Source of the DNA: Neobacillus bataviensis
Lineage (GTDB): Bacteria > Bacillota > Bacilli > Bacillales_B > DSM-18226
Reading direction: 5' to 3'
Assembly: GCF_019969725.1 (NCBI RefSeq)
Contig: NZ_JAHXYW010000029.1
Coordinates: 1-16,979, forward strand
Length of the DNA stretch: 16,979 nucleotides
The notes under the pieces were generated by a model that was not told the origin of the DNA, made no database searches, and was given only the letters and a program-made list of their open reading frames with translations. Position numbers and translations under genes: made by a program. This document shows positions 1 through 6,296 of this stretch, one piece after another (position 1 is the first letter of the stretch; each line of letters starts with the position of its first letter).

Positions 1-74
1 TGAATCCCTTCTTTAACTATCCTGCCCCGTTAGTAGAACAAGAAAAAGAGCTGCAACAGCAACTCTTTTTTAAA
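1..74 (-). repeat. Dispersed intergenic repeat, copy 1, with terminator-like hairpin
   Basis: This is the minus-strand copy of a repeat found about ten times in the window. Read on the minus strand it has an 8-bp hairpin capped by the loop TGTT (one G-T pair), a T-rich tract, and then a core ACTAACGGGGCAGG. The outer 30 bases (2-31) are the exact reverse complement of 16949-16978. No gene start can be tied to it. The family has no name I recognise. Confidence 0.75.
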
Positions 75-158
75 CACAAAATTATGAATAATCAGGATTA
101 AATGATTGCGTTATTGTTAATTTTCATAACATATGGTACTTTTGGTCTAGAGGGATTT

Positions 159-362
159 ATGAGGTGTATACATAAATTGAAATCATTATACGAAAATTTA
201 CCAGTAGATTTTTTAGCAAGATTTTATTATGAGATAAGAAAGAACATTAAAAAACGAGTTTTATCTGAAGCAATGTATTTTGAATTAGACCTCATAGAAA
301 AGGCAGCGAAAAATAAAGGGATCACTATCGAAGAGCTGCATAAGTACCTTTTTGTACATTAA
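159..362 (+). CDS. Small helical protein of unknown function (67 aa)
   Basis: The protein is short, charged and probably all-helical, with no membrane segment, cysteine pair or recognisable catalytic motif. I chose the ATG at 159 because AGAGGG lies about four bases before it. An in-frame ATG at 102 would add 19 hydrophobic residues but has no good ribosome site. The C-terminal half (SEAMYFELDLIEKAAKNKGI, then an acidic tail) faintly recalls small sporulation regulators of Bacillus such as Sda or Spo0E-type proteins, but the Spo0E signature SQELD is absent, so I do not assign it. It is the only plus-strand gene in the left 2.4 kb and has no operon partner here. Confidence 0.55.
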   Translation: MRCIHKLKSLYENLPVDFLARFYYEIRKNIKKRVLSEAMYFELDLIEKAAKNKGITIEELHKYLFVH

Positions 363-423
363 CAATTCAATCCCTCTAGCAGTAAAGACTATCTAATATG
401 ATGGTCTTTTTAATTTAATTAAT

Positions 424-447
424 GCACCCGTTAGTTGAATAACAATG
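424..447 (-). repeat. Dispersed repeat, short copy 2
   Basis: This short copy keeps the core (minus strand: GTTATTCAACTAACGGGTGC) and has lost the hairpin half. It lies just after the stop of the minus-strand gene ending at 470 and has the same orientation as that gene. Confidence 0.6.
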
Positions 448-469
448 TTTATTCATTCAGCTTATTCCT

Positions 470-715
470 TCAGTCAGTACGACTGTGTCCCACTAATCTA
501 GTGATGGTGTATCCCCCATCTCGTTCATATGTTACCCAGAAATCCTCTTCACATTTTTTGCATAACCATTCAAAATGCCCCATATTTTCTAAAACGCCAC
601 AAATAAGACATCCCTTGTTTAGCTTGTTTAGTACATTTGCTATTGAAGTTTTACCGCACCTACTATGACCAAGCATACCAATATTTCTAATTGCATCAGT
701 AGAATAAACTTTCAT
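470..715 (-). CDS. Chimeric small protein: EF-G-like P-loop N-terminus joined to a zinc ribbon
   Basis: The first 30 or so residues (MKVYSTDAIRNIGMLGHSRC, then GKTS) read like the start of elongation factor G and its paralogues, including the G1/P-loop GHxxxGKT/S. The remaining G2-G5 motifs are absent. From about residue 36 the sequence becomes a zinc-ribbon-like segment with CLIC and CKKC pairs 17 residues apart. A good ribosome site (TAGGGGG, nine bases before the ATG) suggests it is expressed. At 81 aa it cannot be a working translation GTPase. It could be a fusion formed by illegitimate recombination, a zinc-binding protein that borrowed a start region, or a decaying remnant. The sequence shows the join; the function is unknown. 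Confidence 0.6.
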   Translation of the reverse strand: MKVYSTDAIRNIGMLGHSRCGKTSIANVLNKLNKGCLICGVLENMGHFEWLCKKCEEDFWVTYERDGGYTITRLVGHSRTD

Positions 716-788
716 AAATAATTACCCCCTAAAGCAAATTAATTTTGTATATTTATCATATATTCTTTAACTTTGTCCTTATTTCCTT

Positions 789-881
789 ATTGAACTATAC
801 TGCTTCGTTAGCACAACAAGCAAAAAAGGACCGCCGCAGCGATCTCCATCTTTAACTCTTGCACCCGTTAGTCGAACAATA
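789..881 (-). repeat. Dispersed repeat, copies 3a/3b, with terminator hairpin
   Basis: Two core motifs flank a hairpin. Read on the minus strand, a stem GATCGC/GCGGTC with loop TGCG is followed by six Ts and then GCTAACGAAGCAG. The second core (853-880) starts a few bases after the stop of the gene at 888-1604, so the hairpin would serve as that gene's terminator. The hairpin is nearly the same as the one at 10785-10811. Confidence 0.75.
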
Positions 882-887
882 TCAAAA

Positions 888-1604
888 TCATCCTTCAACT
901 TTAGTTACAGTGACCCCTTCGAGCTTTACATCAAAAGTTAGAGTGACTGGACCTTCTAGTGGATTATGAGCACCTGTATAAGTATCATATTTAACCTTTA
1001 TTGTAAAATCATAATTCGAATATCCTCCAGTTTTCCGATGCACCTCTAATATTTCTGCATTCCATAACCCATAACTACGAGATGGGTACTTATTGGTAAG
1101 TGCTTTCCTAGCATATGGGTCTGTTAAAACTAACAAAGCATCATAAAAATCAGTATGCTTTTCTTCGAGATAACAGCCTTTAAAGTCAAAAAACGCATGA
1201 CCTTTAATCAATTTCTTGTTTTGTATCTCCTCCATTGTCCAGAAGTGATCAGTGTAATCATCAATTGCATAGCCTGATTCAACTGAAAATAGTTGAATAA
1301 TAAGTTCAGTAACTTCTTTTCTCCCATCATGCCTTCCAGATATATCAATTCCCCATAGAACCACATTATTATCAATTTCTTTCAGGATTTTCAATGAATC
1401 CTCGTCCTCAATGTCCTCAATGAATGGTATAAAATCATCTTCATATTCAAAGATAGGATTAATGTATAAACAAGCATCATCATTAACTAAAACATTCCAC
1501 TGTTTTTCTGGCCATTCACCAAAAGATTCATTACAATAACTGTCAAAGAATCTTATTATCGCGTCTTGTTTGTCATCTTCAAATATCAAAATTACAGAAC
1601 GCAT
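888..1604 (-). CDS. Two-part protein with C-terminal DUF3888 (238 aa)
   Basis: The C-terminal 85 residues match my recollection of DUF3888: an LL..PY..KAL opening, a WNAEILEV strand, and the hallmark TGAHNPLEGPVTLTF near the end. DUF3888 proteins are Bacillaceae proteins of unknown role and usually carry a signal peptide. This one has none. Instead an acidic N-terminal domain of about 140 residues rich in D, E and aromatic residues takes its place, resembling bacterial immunity-type proteins, so the fusion is unusual. The start is set by TTGGGGGTT just upstream. The ATG overlaps the TAA of the small ORF before it (TAATG), so translation is probably coupled. No enzyme motif is visible. Confidence 0.7.
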   Translation of the reverse strand: MRSVILIFEDDKQDAIIRFFDSYCNESFGEWPEKQWNVLVNDDACLYINPIFEYEDDFIPFIEDIEDEDSLKILKEIDNNVVLWGIDISGRHDGRKEVTELIIQLFSVESGYAIDDYTDHFWTMEEIQNKKLIKGHAFFDFKGCYLEEKHTDFYDALLVLTDPYARKALTNKYPSRSYGLWNAEILEVHRKTGGYSNYDFTIKVKYDTYTGAHNPLEGPVTLTFDVKLEGVTVTKVEG

Positions 1605-1741
1605 TATAAACCCCCAATTATATAACCATTTTCAATATCTTTTGTTCGCCACAAATTCATTTCTGGAAAGTCTGACATTGCTAATCTAATTTCTTCCCAC
1701 TTGGTACTGTTCATTAATTGTTGGTATCCAGTTAAATCCAT
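1604..1741 (-). pseudogene. Truncated 45-aa ORF, N-terminal remnant of a larger protein
   Basis: The ORF starts at an ATG with a weak GGATAGG site. It encodes a compact, well-composed N-terminus (NSTKWEEIRLAMSDFPEMN, then WRTKDIENGYI) and ends abruptly at a TAA that overlaps the next ATG by one base. The KWEEIRLAM...WRTKDIENGYI pattern resembles the start of small proteins annotated as DUF6678, which normally continue for another 60 or more residues; that is recollection, not a search. It may be a 5' fragment left when the DUF3888 fusion gene was pasted behind it, now acting as a translated leader. Confidence 0.4.
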
Positions 1742-1804
1742 ATATTAACCTATCCTGATTTTACTTTACATTATTAATTCCATATTAAAAATTGTATTCC
1801 TTCT

Positions 1805-1860
1805 TCCACTAACCTGCTCCGTTAGTTGAATAAGAATGGCTCTTAAGAAGCAGTCGAAAA
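1805..1860 (-). repeat. Dispersed repeat, copy 4
   Basis: On the minus strand it reads AACTAACGGAGCAGGTTAG, where CTAAC and GTTAG can pair. It is the last left-hand copy; the next is at 10780, nearly 9 kb away. It lies beyond the terminator of the membrane-protein gene and has that gene's orientation. Confidence 0.7.
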
Positions 1861-1926
1861 TTAAGTGAATTTATGAACTTCTAACAAATAATTATTCCAG
1901 ACAGATCAGTAAATTTCATCAGAATA

Positions 1927-1960
1927 TAATAATAAAAAGCCTCAGTGATTTACCGAGGCT
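1927..1960 (-). terminator. Rho-independent terminator of the 94-aa membrane protein gene
   Basis: On the minus strand AGCCTC/GAGGCT form a 6-bp stem around an 11-base loop, followed by TTTTTATTATTATAT. The stem overlaps the stop codon of the gene it ends. Confidence 0.8.
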
Positions 1961-2243
1961 AAATGTCGCGCGATATTTCTTCGCGCCTTTTCTTTGCGTT
2001 ATATGTATATTCGCCTTCTTTACTTTCGAGATAATGCGAAACTGTGACCGCCAACATGCCGAGCGGCAGCGTTACTGCAAGGACAAAACCAGCGTAAAGC
2101 CAACGGTAAGGATGCGGAGCCTCGTCTGCAACAAAATCAATCGCACTTATGTCGATTACCTTAAGTGATGATACGATATAGATAGCGATAATAATACCGA
2201 CAGCAATGGCGAAGTAGCCAGCCAAGCATAACGCGTTCCTCAT
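1959..2243 (-). CDS. Small integral membrane protein with two transmembrane helices (94 aa)
   Basis: Two hydrophobic segments are clear: about residues 5-27 (LAGYFAIAVGIIIAIYIV) and 50-70 (YAGFVLAVTLPLGMLAV). Between them is a roughly 20-residue loop with acidic residues and a PHPYRW turn. A charged C-terminal tail of about 20 residues ends in KKRREEISRDI and is probably cytoplasmic. CGGAGGG seven bases before the ATG sets the start. Base composition is more GC-rich than the neighbours. Two-helix proteins of this size with such tails are common in phages and integrative elements, and the attachment-like junction lies only 200 bases upstream, so it may belong to a separate element on the left. 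Function unknown. Confidence 0.7.
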   Translation of the reverse strand: MRNALCLAGYFAIAVGIIIAIYIVSSLKVIDISAIDFVADEAPHPYRWLYAGFVLAVTLPLGMLAVTVSHYLESKEGEYTYNAKKRREEISRDI

Positions 2244-2466
2244 TCGAAATCCCTCCGATTCATAATGGTTAATTTGACCTAAAGAATTATATGTAAAATA
2301 TCGGTATTTAAGATTCTAAAATGAAAAAATATGCAGAATTAGAGAAGTATGTAAAGAAGGAAGATATTTCGGTTACTGTGTTTTTTGATTAACGGGTTTC
2401 GCTTCAACTACTTGCAAGGTAGCGCACCTATTCGGTATAATTCGACATAACGGAACAATTTACGCA

Positions 2467-2522
2467 TGACTTAACGCTGACTTATCGTTTACATATCAAC
2501 GTTTGACTTATCCAATGACTTA
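2467..2522. repeat. Four copies of TGACTTA in two pairs with helical spacing
   Basis: TGACTTA occurs at 2467, 2478, 2504 and 2516. Within each pair the copies are 11-12 bp apart, one helical turn, as in arm-type binding sites of lambda-family integrases. They lie just left of the tRNA fragment. Repeats and spacing are seen directly; the binding role is inferred. Confidence 0.55.
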
Positions 2523-2548
2523 CCGTAGGGGTAACGGATTCATACCGC

Positions 2549-2595
2549 TAACCTTGACAGGGTTGAGGTCGGGGGTTCGAACCCCTCACAGGTCA
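2549..2595 (+). pseudogene. 3' part of a tRNA-Val(GAC), probable attachment-site core
   Basis: From the anticodon arm onward this is a canonical tRNA: stem TAACC/GGTTG, 7-base loop TTGACAG with anticodon GAC, variable region AGGTC, T-stem GGGGG/CCCTC with loop TTCGAAC, acceptor strand ACAGGTC and discriminator A. The 5' side has no matching GACCTGT acceptor strand and no proper D-arm, so the gene is incomplete. A tRNA 3' end next to an integrase gene is the classic product of site-specific integration. CCA is not encoded (TCA follows). Confidence 0.75.
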
Positions 2596-2604
2596 TCATA
2601 ACAG

Positions 2605-2638
2605 AACCTTGATAACGTTGATTTATCAAGGTTTTTTT
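2605..2638 (+). terminator. Rho-independent terminator after the tRNA fragment
   Basis: AACCTTGATAA and TTATCAAGGTT form a perfect 11-bp stem with a 7-base loop, followed by a run of seven Ts (two of them shared with the stem). It ends plus-strand transcription ten bases after the tRNA 3' end. Confidence 0.85.
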
Positions 2639-2675
2639 GTTGTAACAGCGAAAGCTAATTGATTAATACAGATGC

Positions 2676-2696
2676 ATTGGTGGCAGATTGGTGGCA
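2676..2696. repeat. Tandem direct repeat ATTGGTGGCA, likely integrase arm-type sites
   Basis: Two identical 10-mers start 11 bp apart, between the tRNA fragment and the end of the integrase gene. Position and periodicity suit arm-type sites of the adjacent integrase, whose N-terminal domain is of the arm-binding type. Binding is inferred. Confidence 0.55.
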
Positions 2697-2726
2697 AAAA
2701 AATAAACAGCCACCTCAATAGTGGCT
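2694..2726 (-). terminator. Terminator of the integrase gene
   Basis: On the minus strand AGCCAC/GTGGCT form a 6-bp stem with a 7-base loop, followed by GTTTATTTTTTT. It begins two bases after the integrase stop codon. Confidence 0.8.
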
Positions 2727-2727
2727 A

Positions 2728-3906
2728 TTAGATTGTATTCTTATGCGGTGTAGAAAACAAACGGTCAAATGTGTTGGCAGCTGCCTCGTCTGCGCTGTCC
2801 AATGCGTGACCATATAAATCCATGGTTGTTCCGATTTTTGAATGCCCTAGTCTTGCACTAATTGTTTTCATGTGTACCCCTTGATTGATTAACAAAGTTG
2901 CTGATGTATGCCTTAGCTCATGAAAAGTAATATGAGGAAGGCCAATCTCATTAATTTTCTTTCTCCACCATGATGTAATACTTGTTGGGTACATTGGTTT
3001 GCCATCCCATGTTGAGAATAGTAAAAATCGCTCTTGGCCTTCCCATTTATCCCCAACACGTAATTTCTCTTTATTTTTTAGAAGTTTAAACTGTTTTAAC
3101 TGTTCAGTTACATTAGGCGATAAAGAAATTGTACGAATCGAATTCTTTGTTTTTGGTTGTCTAAAAATATACCCATTTTCCTTCGTATAGGTTAATGACT
3201 GTTTTACATAAATTTTCCCTTTTTCAAGATCTATATGATCCCATTGTAATGCCAAAATTTCACCCCGCCTCATACCAGTCGTTATTGCCAGTGTAATTAT
3301 CATTTTCCATTTTTCATCCGCATTTAACAAATGGCTCATTAGAATGTTTACTTGCTCTTCTGTATATACCTGAGCTTTTTTTGATTCAACTTTTGGCTTT
3401 TGAATATTGGACACTGGGCTTTCTTTGATTACTTTCCAATCAACAGCCCTTTTAAAAATATTTCTTAAAATACGGTGATTAAATTGGATTGTCGCTGAGG
3501 ATAATTTTCCGGCTTTTCCATCTGAACGGCTGCCGTCCTTGCCGAGGTTATCTAAAAAGTTTAATATTTGAAAGCTGTTAATCTGATCTAACCGCATATG
3601 ACCAAATGAAGGTATTATATGGCAATTTAACGAAGTAACGTAATTTTCATAGGTGTTTGGAGCAAGCTGTTTTGAAGCGTACTTTTCTTTCCATTCTTCA
3701 ACAAATTTTGAAAAGGTCATTTTTTCAGGTGCAATATACTCTCCCACCTCAATTTCGGTAACAAATTTTGCTAATTCTTTTTTTGCTTCAGTTTTATTCT
3801 TACATTTAACAGTTTTTGTACGGCGAATTCTTTTACCATTTGCATCAAACCCCGCGTTGGCCACAAGCCTATAAGAATCCGCTCCTCTTTTTTCAATATA
3901 TGCCAT
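2728..3906 (-). CDS. int: Tyrosine recombinase, site-specific integrase (392 aa)
   Basis: This is a full-length tyrosine recombinase of the phage/ICE type that catalyses strand exchange between element and chromosomal attachment sites. Residues 1-55 form an arm-binding domain (YIEKRGADSYRLVANAGF, then basic RIRRTKTVK), 63-165 the SAM-like core-binding domain, and about 175-375 the catalytic domain. The catalytic residues are visible: R213 in TGMRRGE, H329 and R332 in HELRH, H355 in LGHS and the nucleophile Y365. It starts at an ATG with GGAGG nine bases upstream, one base after the stop of the preceding zinc-finger gene, so the two form one leftward transcript. It reads toward the tRNA fragment, as in SaPI-like islands and ICEs. 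It looks intact and functional. Confidence 0.95.
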   Translation of the reverse strand: MAYIEKRGADSYRLVANAGFDANGKRIRRTKTVKCKNKTEAKKELAKFVTEIEVGEYIAPEKMTFSKFVEEWKEKYASKQLAPNTYENYVTSLNCHIIPSFGHMRLDQINSFQILNFLDNLGKDGSRSDGKAGKLSSATIQFNHRILRNIFKRAVDWKVIKESPVSNIQKPKVESKKAQVYTEEQVNILMSHLLNADEKWKMIITLAITTGMRRGEILALQWDHIDLEKGKIYVKQSLTYTKENGYIFRQPKTKNSIRTISLSPNVTEQLKQFKLLKNKEKLRVGDKWEGQERFLLFSTWDGKPMYPTSITSWWRKKINEIGLPHITFHELRHTSATLLINQGVHMKTISARLGHSKIGTTMDLYGHALDSADEAAANTFDRLFSTPHKNTI

Positions 3907-3907
3907 T

Positions 3908-4966
3908 TTAAAAATCCTCCTTTTTTAAATTTCCTTTATAATCATCTATCCACATTATTATTTCTTCAATTGTTGGTTTTTTGGGCCGATTAATTTTGTT
4001 ATGTATCTGGTCCACTGACAAACCATCGATAAAATAATATTCCCTGGCCCTCCGCTTCATTTTCGAATAATTATTTTCACAGGAACTTCTTTTCCCAGGG
4101 TGACTAGTTGGGCAAAAGCTATGAGTTCCTTTGTTAGGTGTAAAAAAGTTTCCACAGCATTGACACTTTTCAAACTTGGTGTTATTTCCTACAACTTTGG
4201 AAAGTTCGTAATAAATGTATCCAATTGGATTTTTTGCAAAAATTCCTGCAGTTGAATTTTTCCCATTTTCGCTAATTAGTAACCTTGGATGTACTTCAAC
4301 TAATCTTTCGTTAATTAAAGAGTTTTTTGCAGCATTCCCAGCTAAAATCCAGTGGTCTAAATCTGTGCCACCAATCTTTTCAAAAATTTCCTTTGTAAGG
4401 GGTTCGGTTTTTAAAAAATTATAATCATTATTTTGTGTTGCTACGTGCAATGCAACACAATGTTTAAACTTGATAATTTCATATAGGAAAAAGTCAAACT
4501 TTTCAAAAACGGAATCTAAGAGTGTCTCTTTCTCTCTTTTTGGATTTTCAAAAATTAAACCATATTTATTACAAAATCGAAGAATTGAATCAGAATCATT
4601 TACGTTCAGTTTTAGAATTTCTCCTAAAATTTCCTCCTGTTTAAAAGAAAGATCATATTTGTTAATTGATGATTTTAGAAAATGACCTACGAAATTTGCT
4701 CGTGATTTATCACCTGAATTTACAAAATCCAGAAACCATTCAGCAGCGATGTAAGTAGTAGTTCCCACTTCAACAATTTTATAGGATTTATAGGATTTCA
4801 TCTTTATGTCCTGGATAAATCCAAGTTGCAATTCAATAGGATATTCAAATTTCTTTCTTAAGGTTTCTTCGTCTTCACGAACCAGAGCAGGTATAAATTT
4901 TTGCATAAATAACCAGTCCTTATTTTTTTTTGTTGGTGTACGCATAAAGGTACGCATAAAAAGCAT
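3908..4966 (-). CDS. Zinc-finger protein of the CGNR type, candidate island regulator (352 aa, or 332 from the internal ATG at 4906)
   Basis: Near residue 270 a C-x2-C...C-x(9)-C cluster (CQCCGNFFTPN ... FCPTSHPGKRSSC) is followed by basic KMKRRAREYY. This is the layout of CGNR-type zinc fingers, in which an upstream helical domain precedes a C-terminal zinc finger thought to bind nucleic acid. The upstream 260 residues are helical and otherwise unrecognised. It is co-transcribed with int and divergent from a small HTH gene, the position of the master repressor (stl) in SaPIs, so a regulatory role is plausible but not shown; no classical HTH is evident. Start is uncertain: the ATG at 4966 lacks a ribosome site, whereas the ATG at 4906 has AAGGA ten bases upstream and would leave the TACGCA repeats untranslated. 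Confidence 0.6.
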   Translation of the reverse strand: MLFMRTFMRTPTKKNKDWLFMQKFIPALVREDEETLRKKFEYPIELQLGFIQDIKMKSYKSYKIVEVGTTTYIAAEWFLDFVNSGDKSRANFVGHFLKSSINKYDLSFKQEEILGEILKLNVNDSDSILRFCNKYGLIFENPKREKETLLDSVFEKFDFFLYEIIKFKHCVALHVATQNNDYNFLKTEPLTKEIFEKIGGTDLDHWILAGNAAKNSLINERLVEVHPRLLISENGKNSTAGIFAKNPIGYIYYELSKVVGNNTKFEKCQCCGNFFTPNKGTHSFCPTSHPGKRSSCENNYSKMKRRAREYYFIDGLSVDQIHNKINRPKKPTIEEIIMWIDDYKGNLKKEDF

Positions 4967-4990
4967 TTCATACGCTTACTTTTGATTATA
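4933..4990 (-). promoter_or_regulatory. Leftward promoter -10 and TACGCA repeat operator candidate
   Basis: On the minus strand a perfect TATAAT lies at 4990-4985, with no good -35. Just downstream are TACGCA at 4951 and 4939 and TACGCT at 4971 (plus-strand reading). The 12-mer TTGGTGTACGCA at 4933 recurs at 5553 ahead of the primase gene. This resembles an operator set shared by the divergent promoters and the replication genes. Confidence 0.4.
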
Positions 4991-5036
4991 TCATAATACC
5001 AGCACCACGAGGATATAGCAAAGGAGGGAACAACGA

Positions 5037-5222
5037 TTGTACAGCCGAAATTTAGAAATTCGAGATTATAAAAAACACATTCCAAACTGGTTAATTGCAG
5101 AAAAGTTGGGAATCCACGAAAACACATTCTATCGATGGATGCGATTGGAAATGACGGAAAGTATGCGATCACAAGTTATTGCAGCTATCGATGAAGTGAA
5201 AAAAGAAATTGAAAAAGCATAG
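5037..5222 (+). CDS. Small phage-type helix-turn-helix protein (61 aa)
   Basis: A single HTH covers about residues 14-36 (IPNWLIAEKLGIHENTFYRW), followed by a helical tail rich in lysine and glutamate. Proteins of this length and pattern are common next to repressor and excisionase genes in Firmicute prophages and islands. The start is TTG, fixed by AAAGGAGGG eight bases upstream. It is the first gene of the rightward transcript, divergent from the zinc-finger/int pair, which is the position of the SaPI activator str. It ends ten bases before the start of the next gene and overlaps that gene's ribosome site region. It probably regulates the int-side or replication-side promoter; direction of control cannot be read from sequence. 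Confidence 0.75.
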   Translation: MYSRNLEIRDYKKHIPNWLIAEKLGIHENTFYRWMRLEMTESMRSQVIAAIDEVKKEIEKA

Positions 5223-5232
5223 GAGGATTAAA

Positions 5233-5421
5233 TTGGAGCGAAAAACTTTAACAGTGAAAGAAACAGCGGCTTATATTGGTGTTTCTAAGGACTCTATTTA
5301 CACACTGGTTAGGGAAGGTAGTATTCCCTGTGTAAGGGTTGGAAAAAGGATTTTGTTTAGGAAGAATACAATTGAGAATTGGATGCAGATAATGGAACAA
5401 AAGTCGCACAAAGATTCTTAA
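5233..5421 (+). CDS. Excisionase-family (HTH_17, Xis/AlpA-like) DNA-binding protein (62 aa)
   Basis: The protein shows the winged-helix signature of excisionase-family proteins: LTVKETAAYIGVSKDSIYTL, then a wing with IPCVRVGKRILFRKNTIENW. The TTG at 5233 is chosen because a perfect AGGAGG lies six bases upstream; the in-frame ATG at 5209 would place that site inside the coding region. In integrated islands such proteins bend attachment-site DNA so the integrase can excise, or act as activators (AlpA). The order HTH regulator, excisionase, primase matches PICIs. No other function is suggested by the context. Confidence 0.8.
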   Translation: MERKTLTVKETAAYIGVSKDSIYTLVREGSIPCVRVGKRILFRKNTIENWMQIMEQKSHKDS

Positions 5422-5552
5422 TGAAAAAAGGGAATTTAAGGGGATAGAGAGGCACATGAAATGACGACAAGCCAATTGTTGAGAAAGGGAAACTCAAAGA
5501 AATAAATATACGATACTGAACCATAAAGCAGAACAGGAAAAATATTAATTAT

Positions 5553-5602
5553 TTGGTGTACGCAAAAAAACCGCTCTAGTGGGGCTAGGCGGTTTGGTTT
5601 TA
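5553..5602 (+). terminator. Strong hairpin with T tract and TACGCA motif ahead of the primase gene
   Basis: AAACCGC (5568-5574) and GCGGTTT (5589-5595) pair, with an inner CTAG/CTAG pair, followed by TTGGTTTT. Seven As precede the stem, so it could work in both directions. It ends the regulator transcript or acts as an attenuator before the replication genes. The 12-mer TTGGTGTACGCA (5553-5564) abuts its left arm and repeats the int-side sequence at 4933. The 197 bases between 5421 and 5619 otherwise hold only very short ORFs. Confidence 0.65.
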
Positions 5603-5618
5603 ATACACCATAAAGTAG

Positions 5619-6296
5619 GTGATTAAAATTAATAAATACACTTTAGATTATATCATATCCGAGATTAAAAGGCAGATACCTATTATGACGGTCGTCGAGG
5701 AATCATCGTTACAGCTAAAAAAACAAGGGCGCAGTTATTTTGGGATATGTCCGTTCCATCGAGAAAGAACACCTTCTTTCAGTGTTCAACCGAAAAAGGA
5801 TATATTTTCGTGTTTTGGCTGCGGAGTGAGCGGCGATCAAATAGATTTATTTGCACGTTTAAATGGGATTGAAAACGGAAAAGCCATTTCAATCCTGAAC
5901 AAGCGAATTGGCTTACCGGGAAAAAAGCTGACCAAGGAACAGAAGATAGTGGCCAGCAAGCAGTATGAAGATAAATTGATGGTAAAAAAATTTGAACAGG
6001 ATTGCAGAGCGGTTTTCGATTATCTTTGTAGTTTGCGAGATTGGATGAAGGCTGCTGCAAAAAAACATGAGAACCATGAGAATTTAGAAGAGATGCTGCA
6101 GGATACCCTTTTGATTAGCTATTACCAGGAATCAGACGATCATCGGCGTCTAATAGATGAATTGGTTCCAGTGCTCTTTGACGAAATAGATTTTGAGCAA
6201 CAGATTGAAGTTTACAAGAGGGCAAAGGGGGTTGAAGAAGATTGGAAGCAACTATTGACAATGCAAGAGCCGATTTACTACGAATACATGGAATAG
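5619..6296 (+). CDS. CHC2 zinc-finger primase-like protein (225 aa)
   Basis: Residues 20-90 are a DnaG-type CHC2 zinc-binding domain: CPFH (C44, H47) and CFGC (C65, C68), with the conserved RTPSF and FSCFGC surroundings. DnaG uses this fold to recognise single-stranded template during primer synthesis. The C-terminal 130 residues are helical and lack a TOPRIM active site, so it probably delivers the zinc module while the next protein supplies ATPase activity, as in the primase/VapE pairs of phages and islands. The start is odd: the GTG at 5619 lies inside the best ribosome site (AGGTGAT, 5617-5623), whereas an in-frame ATT at 5628 is eight bases beyond its GG. An ATT start would give 222 aa. 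Confidence 0.85.
   Translation: MIKINKYTLDYIISEIKRQIPIMTVVEESSLQLKKQGRSYFGICPFHRERTPSFSVQPKKDIFSCFGCGVSGDQIDLFARLNGIENGKAISILNKRIGLPGKKLTKEQKIVASKQYEDKLMVKKFEQDCRAVFDYLCSLRDWMKAAAKKHENHENLEEMLQDTLLISYYQESDDHRRLIDELVPVLFDEIDFEQQIEVYKRAKGVEEDWKQLLTMQEPIYYEYME

Noticed and set aside
2321..2392. 23-aa plus-strand ORF (MKKYAELEKYVKKEDISVTV...)
   Set aside because: Protein-like in composition but no ribosome site and no context; may be a C-terminal remnant of a lost gene, not a supportable CDS.
4858..5172. 104-aa minus-strand ORF across the divergent control region
   Set aside because: It runs through the -10 element and the HTH gene in antisense; no ribosome site.
5461..5505. 13-aa ORF between the excisionase-like and primase genes
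   Set aside because: Too short to support. It could be a leader peptide for the hairpin at 5568, but no evidence links them.
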